Shown: one piece after another, positions 1 to 5,882 of the stretch
Numbering within the stretch: position 1 is the first letter of the stretch
How the letters are laid out: every line of letters starts with the position of its first letter
Origin: an uncultured Erythrobacteraceae bacterium
GTDB lineage: Bacteria > Pseudomonadota > Alphaproteobacteria > Sphingomonadales > Sphingomonadaceae
DNA: 7,367 nucleotides
Assembly (NCBI GenBank): GCA_950071875.1
Contig: CATMNW010000116.1
Location: forward strand, 1-7,367
Direction: 5' to 3'
Notes under the pieces: model-generated
Told to the model about the DNA's origin: nothing
Databases searched by the model: none
The model's input: the letters and a program-made list of their open reading frames with translations, nothing else
Program-made: the position numbers and the translations under genes

Positions 1-238
1 CAGAAGCCTGGGCACCCAGAACAGCAACGACACCCCGTTTCGGACACCCCGATTGGGGACCCGACAATGATACCCCGCCTCGGACACCTTTTCATTGGGG
101 ACCTGAGGCTCTCCAGGTTCGACAGGACCTTTGTCCTCTCGCGAACCCACCAGAGGAGGAAGAAGAGGTTTTCCAGACTCTCGAAACCGTCGAGGAAAAA
201 GAGGAGGCCACAGAATGGCTCCGGATATTCAACTTTGC
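1..238. other. Gene-free left end, possible mobile-element scar
   Basis: I see no convincing intact gene here. The stretch has two imperfect repeats at its left (described separately) and then a purine-rich tract at about 150-210. A frame without a usual start codon stays open from position 3 to a TGA near 273-275. Its translation is rich in Glu (PEEEEEVFQTLETVEEKEEA) and continues out of frame into the epimerase remnant, so it could be the tail of a lost gene or chance. A short inverted repeat, AGGAC-cttt-GTCCT, lies at 124-137. Homology to the epimerase begins abruptly at about 239, so a rearrangement joint lies at or just before that point. An insertion-sequence end is the simplest explanation, but no transposase is visible. 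Confidence 0.4.
29..104. repeat. Two imperfect tandem copies, IS-terminus-like
   Basis: Copy A (29-62) and copy B (69-104) share the order GA(C/T)ACCCCG, then TCGGACACC, then ATTGGGGACC, and differ by a few substitutions and a 2-base length change. Copy starts are 40 bases apart. Copy A also contains the inverted repeat CCCC-GATT-GGGG. Multiple subterminal repeats of this kind are known at the ends of IS21-family elements, where they bind transposase. That assignment is an inference because neither IstA nor IstB is present. Two copies without uniform spacers do not make a CRISPR array. Confidence 0.5.
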
Positions 239-877
239 CGAGAGGTTTACGGCGAATCTCCGAGCCTGCCCGTGAGCGAGGATGCGCCGCTCAGCCCGCT
301 CAATGTCTATGCCCGCAGCAAGGTCGCGGGGGAGCAACTGGTGCACCATGCGAGTGCCGCGGGCCTGCGCGCCAGCCTGGTCAGGTTTTCGAACGTCTAT
401 GGATGTATTCACGACCATTCCGACCGGGTTGTCCCCGCCTTTGCGCGCACCGCTGCCGAAGGAGGCGTCCTGCGGCTCGAAGGAGCCGACAACCTGTTCG
501 ACTTCACCCATATCGATGATGCGACCGACGGTCTCTACCGGTCGGTGATGGCGACCATGGCTGGCGAGGCGCTGCCCCCGATCCATTTCCTCACCGGAAG
601 CGGCACGACGCTTCGCAGGCTGGCCGAACTTGCGATCGAATGTGCGCGCGCGCCGGTCGAAATCGTCCTCGCGCCGCCGCGGAGCTACGATGTGAGCCGC
701 TTCGTAGGCAACCCCGAGCGCGCGATGGTCCAGCTTGGCTGGCAACCTCGAACCGGGATCGAACGTGGGATGAAGGACCTCGTGGACCGGTTCGCGATGG
801 GCGAACTGGTGGGCGCGTCGGTCCCCTTCATCGATGGGATGACCGGAACGGCAGGCCTCGGTTCCGGGTTGAGGTAG
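239..877 (+). pseudogene. Truncated NAD-dependent sugar epimerase/dehydratase
   Basis: This is the C-terminal two-thirds of an extended short-chain dehydrogenase/reductase, the family that epimerises or dehydrates nucleotide sugars such as UDP-glucose. Homology starts at REVYGE. It continues with the catalytic Y-x-x-x-K (NVYARSK), RFSNVYG, the substrate-domain block FDFTHIDDATDGL, and a C-terminal NPERAMVQLGWQPRTGIERG typical of the family. About 110-120 residues are missing at the N-terminus, including the glycine-rich NAD-binding loop and the Ser/Thr that normally precedes REVYG in the catalytic triad. An in-frame TTG at 131 would give a 248-residue product, but residues before 239 do not resemble the family. 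I therefore treat it as a broken gene whose 5' end was removed by the event at about 236. It ends 11 bases from the stop of the facing glycosyltransferase, which suggests a former polysaccharide locus. The substrate cannot be told. Confidence 0.82.
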
Positions 878-888
878 GGCGTCGTCGA

Positions 889-1794
889 TCAGGGCGAGGC
901 GTTAAAAAGCCTCGGGAATGCGCGCGATACTATCGGCATGGCACCGAGTACGAAAAGCAGTTTCTTCAATGCCTGTTTGAAAACGTGAGTTTTGATCTCT
1001 CGGACGAATTCTTCGCGAGATGTGCGGACGAGGCCAAAGCTTTCCCGCATCAGCGGTCGGGCGGGAAAGCCGTCAGGCGACCCAAGTTCCTGTTGTGCCT
1101 GAAGCGAAGCTGCCCGGAGCCGAAGCTGGGCGATCGAAAACCGCACGGCGTAACGCTGGCTGATTGAATCGCCATGCACACGATAGGAGACGAGCGCTTC
1201 TTCGTGGTTTGCCATCCTCGTGAGCGGAGCCATGCGGAGCCAAAGATCCCAATCTTCGCCGTAACGGATGCCGGGGCGGTACCCTCCCGCGCGCTCATAG
1301 ACCTCGCGTTTCATCATCACGCTCGAATGGCAAAACGGCACCAGGCGAGACATCAGTCGTCGAATTTCGGGATCATGGGTTGGACGGGTCAGTCTCGCCA
1401 AGGGCCGGCTTCGATTGTCTATCATCGTCACTTGTGAACCCATTAGACCAAGTCCGTGATCCGCTTCGAGGCGTTCCATCTGGAGCGCAAAGCGATCTGG
1501 CCTGGCCAGGTCGTCTGCGTCGAGGCGCGCAAGGTATGGGGCGGCGCTGTTGGCTATTCCCAGCCGGAGGCAGTCGGATAGCCCGGGGTCTGGAAGGAAT
1601 AGCAGTCTTATCCGCTTGTCCTGCCGGGCAAACCCGGAGAGGATTTCAGCCGTCTCATCGGTGCTGCCATTGTCGACGATGACAAGTTCGAAATCGCCCA
1701 TGGTCTGCCGAAGAATGCTGCGAACTGCTTCCCCCAGATAATCTGCGCCATTCTTGACGGCCAGAATGGCTGCGATGCGAGGGACAGAAGCCAT
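889..1794 (-). CDS. Family 2 glycosyltransferase
   Basis: A 301-residue GT-A-fold glycosyltransferase, likely moving a sugar from a nucleotide-sugar donor onto a surface polysaccharide or lipid-linked acceptor at the inner face of the cytoplasmic membrane. The N-terminal nucleotide-binding strand is AILAVKNGADYL (residues 9-20), followed by VIVDNGSTDET (38-48). The metal-binding DxD motif is LDADD (91-95), and the acceptor-site/catalytic-base motif is GEDWDLWLRM (179-188). HSSVMMKREVYERAGGYR (156-173) is also typical. I see no membrane segment. The open frame extends 72 codons upstream, but I chose the ATG at 1794 because family similarity begins right after it and the extension is antisense to the IS6 remnant. 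There is no clear Shine-Dalgarno; a perfect palindrome CGAGTACTCG lies just upstream at 1803-1812. It is convergent with the broken epimerase. The sugar and linkage are unknown. Confidence 0.88.
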   Translation of the reverse strand: MASVPRIAAILAVKNGADYLGEAVRSILRQTMGDFELVIVDNGSTDETAEILSGFARQDKRIRLLFLPDPGLSDCLRLGIANSAAPYLARLDADDLARPDRFALQMERLEADHGLGLMGSQVTMIDNRSRPLARLTRPTHDPEIRRLMSRLVPFCHSSVMMKREVYERAGGYRPGIRYGEDWDLWLRMAPLTRMANHEEALVSYRVHGDSISQRYAVRFSIAQLRLRAASLQAQQELGSPDGFPARPLMRESFGLVRTSREEFVREIKTHVFKQALKKLLFVLGAMPIVSRAFPRLFNASP

Positions 1795-1966
1795 TTCGGT
1801 GACGAGTACTCGGGACAATTTCAAGGCCCGTTCGATGCACGTGATTGCAGGACCGTGCAAGTGCGGAAAACACGGAGAAATCGGGAGGATAATCGCCAAA
1901 GCAGCCGGGCATTGTCTAGGCAAATGCTCCCACTGGCGGTTCGCCGCTGATCGGCCAGTGGAGGGC
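1795..1966. other. Non-coding region upstream of the glycosyltransferase
   Basis: Together with the IS6 remnant this forms a 319-base stretch without an intact gene between the receptor and the glycosyltransferase. The part at 1795 to about 1905 should hold the glycosyltransferase promoter, but I see no convincing -35/-10 pair. The 10-bp palindrome CGAGTACTCG is at 1803-1812. From about 1908 the sequence reads like the 5' leader of an IS6-type element; GGCATTGTCTAGGCAAATG at about 1909-1927 may be a worn form of the family's usual GGCTCTGTTGCAAA-like terminus. That is only a guess. Confidence 0.4.
1927..1963. repeat. Inverted repeat in the IS6-type leader
   Basis: CCACTGGC at 1930-1937 pairs with GCCAGTGG at 1954-1961. 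The pairing extends outward (CTC/GAG) with one bulged base and is filled inside by GGCG-gtt-CGCC. It ends immediately before the GGAGG and ATG of the transposase remnant, so it is probably part of the original element's leader and not a terminator for the receptor gene, whose stop is about 150 bases away. Confidence 0.55.
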
Positions 1967-2081
1967 ATGCCTCGCCCACGAAAACCGGCCAGCCCATTTC
2001 GCAATTTCAACTCGTCGCCCGAGGTGATCCGGCTGGTGGAACAGGTTCCGAGTCATGTTCGCCGGCGACATCCGCAGGCTT
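1967..2081 (+). pseudogene. IS6-family transposase remnant with internal deletion
   Basis: The ATG at 1967, two bases after a GGAGG, opens a frame reading MPRPRKPASPF and then RNFNSSPEVIRLV. I recognise this as the N-terminus of IS6-family DDE transposases from alphaproteobacteria. In intact members about 30 residues follow (the MYVRYPLSLRNVEDLL region) before WWNRFGPMFA.DIRR. Here WWNRF and MFAGDIRR appear immediately, but in the next frame (2034-2078). An internal segment has therefore been lost out of frame, and the two blocks meet at CTGGTGG (2033-2039). Everything after DIRR, including the whole DDE catalytic domain and the right terminus, is missing. The remnant ends about 35 bases from the receptor stop codon. 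It cannot encode an active transposase. Assignment rests on remembered family motifs. Confidence 0.75.
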
Positions 2082-2113
2082 TATTGGGGAACGGGATTGG
2101 TGGATCTGCGGGT

Positions 2114-4501
2114 CTAGAATGCCTTGCGCAGTTCGATCTCGACAATCCGTCCGATCGGGTCTCGATATGCCTTTTGGTAGGCGAGCGGGGTCACCCCGTC
2201 GTCGTCCGAAACGATCTGGCGGTCATTGGCGACGTTGATGATCGACAGTGAGACGCGCGCACCTTTGGTAAAGCCGGACGGCTGCAGGATGCGATCGAGA
2301 TCGGTGAAGGCCCGAACATTGACGGTGGCGAGGCCGCCGAAGTCGAGCCTGTCCTGCGCGCTATTTCCAGTAATCAGGCGCGAAGCCGAGCGCCATTGCG
2401 TGGCCATGCGAATTCCCTGGCCACGCGCCGATAATGCGGCGCTTGCATCGAGGATATGGCGCGGCCGTCCGCCGCCCAGGCCGATGGCGCCTCCTTCGAG
2501 CAGGTCGATCGGGGAGGCCGCATCGCTCAAAAAAACGCGATCGCGCAGCGCCAGCGTATGGGCGAGAACGAACTGCAGGCGCGTCCCCGCTCCCGGCGGA
2601 ATTGCGATATAGGAATCACTTCCCGCATCATCCGCAGAGTTTGACGGGCTGGCTGTCTCGGAGCCCCCAATGGGGAGGAGAAACGAGGCACCCCATCGCA
2701 GCTCTTCTCGTTCCTGGCGCGCGAAATTCACCGGTCGGCCATCGACGGCGATCAGCAGTCCTGCTCCGTCGCGGACGAACCGATCGGCAAATGCCGTGTA
2801 GAAGGGCAGGCTCGCAGAAGAAACGAACCCGATCGTATCGCGCAACGTTTCCCCGCGATAATCGGCGAATACATTCAACCCGATCTCGGGCCAGGGCGAT
2901 GCGTTGATGGCGAAGCGGCGTGTTTCGTGGGTCGCGGAGCGCAAACCGGCATTGCCGCCGCTGAGGAAGTCCACATCCACCGTCTGACCGGTCGGCAGAT
3001 CGACGATCCGGATATTCGGCGTGATGGTAAGCGGGTCGCCCAGCACCTCGACCGGAACCGGAAGATTGGCGCGCTCGAACGATGCCGTAATGGAAAGCGG
3101 TGCGATCGGTTGCCAGAGTGTACCGATGGTGATCCGGTCGAGCACCCCCGCGCCTTCGACATCGCTTCGCGCATAATCGAAGCTCATGTTCAATTCGCCG
3201 AGCCCGGAAAGGACATCCTGCCGTGCGCTTGCGATGGGAATATCGACTCCGACTTCACCGCCGCGGGTCCGGCGCGACACATCGCGCAATCTCCGGCCTG
3301 CGCCGAAATCGCTGACCGAGGTTTGTGTATCGCGGCGGAACTCGAGCGCGCCGCGCACTCGTGCATCGCCTGCGGGCAGTGCGAGTAGCGGGCCGAGTGC
3401 GTTGAGCCGGACGCCGTCCGTCGCGCCGCGCGAGTTGCTGCGTCCGGTGGTGATGGCAAAAAATGCGTCGAGCGGTTCGACCGCGGGATCCACCCCGGCA
3501 GGCAGCCGGGGCCCGGCCGCGATCCCCGCCGGGGCAAAATCCGCTTCAAAGGATCTTGCGCTGCGATTGCGCTGGCCTGCCAAGCTGATCAGCCAGCGAC
3601 CCACGTCGGCATTGAGCACCAAATTGCCGCTGGCGCTATCGAAGGCGAAGCTTTGTTCGAGCGGCGTGCGCGAATAGGCCCGCAGGATTTCGCCTCCCGC
3701 ATCGGTAAACAGGGCATTGGCCAGTCCATTGAGACTGTCGTCGCGCGACCAGCGGCCCCGCAGGTTGAAGCTGGCGGACAGCCAAGGCGCCAAGCGGTTC
3801 GCACCGGCGAGGCTGGCTTCGATCACATGCGAATCCGGCTTGAGGGTTCGCGCTGCGGCTATGTCTGCTGTGTCGGTCAGGCCGAATATCGGAAGGTCGC
3901 GCGCAAAGGCCGGTTGGGCCAAATCGCGATCGGATTCCAGCAAGGCATCGGAATCGCGATAGCGGAGCGCGGCATTGAGCCGGTCGCGACCGGCGATCCT
4001 CGTCAATGCGATCTCGCCGCGCCCCTCTGCCCATCCCCCTTCGGTCGCGAACCTTGCACTGGAGGTGACGACGGCGCTTCGCAGCTGTTTCTTGAGGACG
4101 ATATTGTACACGCGCCGATTGGGAACGCCGCCCGCCATCTGGCTGCTTCCGCGCGGAAGCACTTCGAGCGCATCGATCGCTTCGGCCGGCAGGTCCTCGA
4201 TATCCTCGATCCCTGCGACGCGCTCGCCATCGACTAGGAAGACCGGGTCTTCATCGCCGTTCTGCGCCTTGATCTCGTCGAGGAATTCGCCGACGGTGGC
4301 CGAACCGTAGGATTCAACATCGCTTTCATCGAGGCTGCGCTCCGGCTTGATCCCGCGCAGAGCCGGCATGATGAAGCGGTCGGCAGTGATGACGATGCGG
4401 TTTTCCTCGCTCGACTGCTCGGCCGCCGCTTCCTGTGCAGCAAGCTCGAGCGGAAATCCCGACAGGGCAAGGATTCCGATCGCGGTGAGGCTGGTCTTCA
4501 T
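2114..4501 (-). CDS. TonB-dependent receptor-like outer-membrane protein
   Basis: A 795-residue protein predicted to form a plugged beta-barrel importing a ligand across the outer membrane with TonB/ExbBD energy. MKTSLTAIGILALSGFPLEL, ending in Ala-Ala-Gln at about 21-23, is a signal peptide. NRIVITADR (34-42) resembles a TonB box. A plug-like domain follows at about 55-140 (TVGEFLDEI, DPVFLVDGERVAG, LPAEAIDALEVLPRG, NRRVYNIVLKK). The rest is barrel-like, with alternating strands and acidic or glycine loops, and the last residue is Phe, as expected for BAM recognition. The plug matches a style common in sphingomonad receptors (PPEAIERVEVLP...RVVNIVL) and not the classical siderophore type. 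The ATG at 4501 was chosen for its signal peptide and GGAAAGG ribosome site; a longer open frame to 4564 adds only unlike residues. It lies 85 bases after the small exported-protein gene on the same strand. The ligand is unknown. Confidence 0.85.
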   Translation of the reverse strand: MKTSLTAIGILALSGFPLELAAQEAAAEQSSEENRIVITADRFIMPALRGIKPERSLDESDVESYGSATVGEFLDEIKAQNGDEDPVFLVDGERVAGIEDIEDLPAEAIDALEVLPRGSSQMAGGVPNRRVYNIVLKKQLRSAVVTSSARFATEGGWAEGRGEIALTRIAGRDRLNAALRYRDSDALLESDRDLAQPAFARDLPIFGLTDTADIAAARTLKPDSHVIEASLAGANRLAPWLSASFNLRGRWSRDDSLNGLANALFTDAGGEILRAYSRTPLEQSFAFDSASGNLVLNADVGRWLISLAGQRNRSARSFEADFAPAGIAAGPRLPAGVDPAVEPLDAFFAITTGRSNSRGATDGVRLNALGPLLALPAGDARVRGALEFRRDTQTSVSDFGAGRRLRDVSRRTRGGEVGVDIPIASARQDVLSGLGELNMSFDYARSDVEGAGVLDRITIGTLWQPIAPLSITASFERANLPVPVEVLGDPLTITPNIRIVDLPTGQTVDVDFLSGGNAGLRSATHETRRFAINASPWPEIGLNVFADYRGETLRDTIGFVSSASLPFYTAFADRFVRDGAGLLIAVDGRPVNFARQEREELRWGASFLLPIGGSETASPSNSADDAGSDSYIAIPPGAGTRLQFVLAHTLALRDRVFLSDAASPIDLLEGGAIGLGGGRPRHILDASAALSARGQGIRMATQWRSASRLITGNSAQDRLDFGGLATVNVRAFTDLDRILQPSGFTKGARVSLSIINVANDRQIVSDDDGVTPLAYQKAYRDPIGRIVEIELRKAF

Positions 4502-4504
4502 AGG

Positions 4505-4511
4505 CCTTTCC
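4505..4511 (-). promoter_or_regulatory. Ribosome binding site of the receptor gene
   Basis: GGAAAGG on the minus strand, three bases before the ATG at 4501. It supports that start over the upstream in-frame ATG at 4564. It begins only about six bases after the strong hairpin at 4517-4551, so folding of that hairpin could affect ribosome access. Confidence 0.6.
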
Positions 4512-4516
4512 GAACC

Positions 4517-4551
4517 AAAGAGGGCGGAGGACCGAGGTCCCCCGCCCCCCT
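4517..4551 (-). terminator. Strong hairpin between exported-protein and receptor genes
   Basis: On the minus-strand RNA, GGGCGGGGGACC (4547-4536) pairs with GGUCCUCCGCCC (4533-4522), with one G-U wobble and a tight loop that opens to a CUCG tetraloop. The following UCUU can extend the stem against AGGG. It sits 36 bases beyond the stop of the small gene and just before the receptor's ribosome site. The stem is terminator-like but the U tract is short (UCUUU), so it may be a partial terminator or a 3'-end-stabilising hairpin that lets the small gene outproduce the receptor. Confidence 0.6.
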
Positions 4552-4586
4552 GGAGGGCTTCCAAATTGGAGAAAGCCTCAGGAACG

Positions 4587-5087
4587 TCAGAGCTGCGCCG
4601 ACATGCCGTTGAAGTGCACGAACAGGCCGCCGGTGGTGCCCAGTTCCTGGACTTCGGTCACGATGCCGGGATTGTTGCCGGGGCACGCGCCGCCGACGGT
4701 CGGAACCGACTGCCCGCTGGTGGTCGTCGCGCCGAAGCCCGACAGGTTGTAGCCCGTATACTGGCCGGTCTTGCGCGGATCGGAATTGATGTTCGAATTC
4801 AGGGCCGTGTTGCGGCGCAGGTTCACTTCGTGATGGATGACGTTGCCCGACTTGCCAGCCACGGTGTCCCACTCGCAGGTGGCGATATAAGCGGTTTCGG
4901 TTTCGAACGTGAAGCTGACGGCATTGGCATTGTCCTGCGCGGCCTTGTTGTTCCAACCGAAAGCGAGCTGGACGTCGCCCTTGCCGACGAAGCCGGTGCC
5001 GGTTTCGGCGTCGAAGGTAACCGCAGCAAGCGCGGCGGAAGACATGGCGAGAGCGGCGAGACCGCCGAGAATCGAAATGGTTTTCAT
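4587..5087 (-). CDS. Small exported protein of unknown function
   Basis: A 166-residue protein with a clear Sec signal peptide (hydrophobic core ILGGLAALAMSSAALA, cleavage expected after Ala21), giving a mature protein of about 145 residues. The mature part opens with TGTGFVGKGDVQLAFGWNN, a pattern I associate with conserved uncharacterised exported proteins in proteobacteria, though I cannot name a domain. It is rich in Thr, Asn and Gly. Two cysteines, C71 (IATCEWDT) and C135 (GGACPGNN), could form a disulfide, consistent with a periplasmic or surface location. There is no lipobox, membrane anchor or enzyme motif. The start is supported by AGGAG seven bases upstream. It follows a two-component system and precedes a TonB-dependent receptor on the same strand, so it may be a regulated extracytoplasmic partner of that receptor; this is inference only. 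Confidence 0.8.
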   Translation of the reverse strand: MKTISILGGLAALAMSSAALAAVTFDAETGTGFVGKGDVQLAFGWNNKAAQDNANAVSFTFETETAYIATCEWDTVAGKSGNVIHHEVNLRRNTALNSNINSDPRKTGQYTGYNLSGFGATTTSGQSVPTVGGACPGNNPGIVTEVQELGTTGGLFVHFNGMSAQL

Positions 5088-5094
5088 GGGTATG

Positions 5095-5099
5095 CTCCT
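5095..5099 (-). promoter_or_regulatory. Ribosome binding site of the exported protein
   Basis: AGGAG on the minus strand, seven bases before the ATG at 5087. This is the best-matched Shine-Dalgarno in the window and suggests efficient translation of the small exported protein. Confidence 0.75.
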
Positions 5100-5124
5100 G
5101 GGTGCAAAAAAGCGTGCTGTCCCC

Positions 5125-5139
5125 GTGATCTTTGTGATC
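5125..5139 (-). promoter_or_regulatory. Spaced direct repeat, candidate operator
   Basis: On the minus strand GATCAC-aaa-GATCAC, two exact hexamers with a 9-base period, lies about 40 bases upstream of the exported-protein start in the 159-base gap after the response-regulator gene. A site there could be the target of the adjacent LuxR-type regulator or overlap the promoter. I find no convincing -35/-10 pair in this gap, so the assignment is tentative. Confidence 0.25.
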
Positions 5140-5246
5140 GATGGGATGCCCAGAAGATTACCGAACCATTTACCCTTATCCCATTCAGCGTTCGGCCAAA
5201 TCGACGTTATCCTTCGACAGCGAAACAGGTCTTTTGCTGTTGAATT

Positions 5247-5882
5247 TCATTCTATTTCGGGCGCGGACGACGCCAGGAGCGCCAGTTCCGTGCGACTCTG
5301 CACGTTCAATTTTTCGTAGATTCGGTGAAGGTACACCTTCACCGTTCCCTCGGTCACTCCGAGCTCGGTCGCGATCGCGCGATTGCGCATCCCGCGGGCG
5401 ATCAACCCGGTGACGGCGCGCTCGCGCTTGGTCAGACAAGTCAGGGGATGCTGGCCCTTCTTACCGTCGTTCATTGTATAGGACAGGGCGCGATCCATCG
5501 CCTCGCGATCGATCCAGCGCTTGCCCTGGCATACCTCCCGCAGGCAGCGCACCAGCAGGTGTTCGGCTCCTTCCTTGAGCAGGATGCCGTCGACGTTGAG
5601 CGACAGCGCCTCCACCAAGCAATGATCGGCGAGGCTTGCAGTAAGCAGAATGATTGGCCGCTGATCTCCGCGGGCGCGCATCGTTCGAAGCACGTCCATC
5701 CCGCTCATCTGCGGCATTGAGACGTCCAATACCAGGATGTCTGGGCGCACGGAGGAGAGCGCTTCAAGAACGGAGGTGCCATCGCTGGCGCGCCCCACCA
5801 CTTCGAATTCGCTGTCGCGCAGGATCGATTCCACCCCCGAGAGTACGAGAGGGTGATCATCGGCAATCATTACCCGCGTCAT
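5247..5882 (-). CDS. LuxR/NarL-family response regulator
   Basis: A 211-residue two-component regulator. The receiver domain (about 1-118) has the acidic pair D8-D9 (IADDHP), the phosphoacceptor D53 in LVLDVSMPQMSG, the switch Thr T81 in LLTAS, and K103 in LLKEG, so it should be phosphorylatable. A linker leads to a LuxR/GerE helix-turn-helix at about 150-204 (LTKRERAVTGLIARGMRNRAIATELG, then VTEGTVKVYLHRIYEKLNVQSRTELA); TVKVYLHRIYEKL is the DNA-recognition helix region. The ATG overlaps the stop of the kinase gene as ATGA, and GGAG lies eight bases upstream inside the kinase, so translation is probably coupled. Its partner is therefore the kinase. The nearest likely target is the exported-protein gene downstream, but it could act elsewhere too. 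The length and domain layout are standard for NarL/FixJ-type regulators. Confidence 0.95.
   Translation of the reverse strand: MTRVMIADDHPLVLSGVESILRDSEFEVVGRASDGTSVLEALSSVRPDILVLDVSMPQMSGMDVLRTMRARGDQRPIILLTASLADHCLVEALSLNVDGILLKEGAEHLLVRCLREVCQGKRWIDREAMDRALSYTMNDGKKGQHPLTCLTKRERAVTGLIARGMRNRAIATELGVTEGTVKVYLHRIYEKLNVQSRTELALLASSAPEIE

Noticed and set aside
29..104. CRISPR array
   Set aside because: Only two diverged copies, with no regular spacer series and no cas gene.
131..238. TTG start giving a 248-residue epimerase
   Set aside because: The added residues are Arg/Gly-rich, unlike the family, and arise from the unrelated purine-rich tract left of the joint.
92..745. 217-residue minus-strand frame opposite the epimerase remnant
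   Set aside because: It mirrors a clear family match on the other strand and has no motif or ribosome site.
1795..2010. 72-codon N-terminal extension of the glycosyltransferase frame
   Set aside because: It precedes the family's conserved first strand, runs antisense through the IS6 leader and relic, and has no resemblance to glycosyltransferases. The ATG at 1794 is preferred.
2082..2100. TTATTGGGGAAC resembling the left-end ATTGGGGACC repeat
   Set aside because: The similarity is about 9 bases and lacks the GGACACC partner, so chance is sufficient.
3920..3965. Inverted repeat around ATCGCGAT...ATCGCGAT inside the receptor gene
   Set aside because: It is imperfect, lies within coding sequence, and uses words common in GC-rich alphaproteobacterial genes.
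5140..5215. Sigma-70 promoter upstream of the exported-protein gene
   Set aside because: A TAATCT-like -10 and a TTGGCC-like -35 can be found but not at compatible spacing.
4347..5243. 298-residue plus-strand frame across the exported-protein gene and its neighbours
   Set aside because: It is antisense to well-supported genes with signal peptides and ribosome sites, has no recognised motif, and is expected by chance in GC-rich DNA.
5220..5246. Terminator after the response regulator (ACAGC...GCTGT)
   Set aside because: The stem is short with a mismatch, and no U tract follows.
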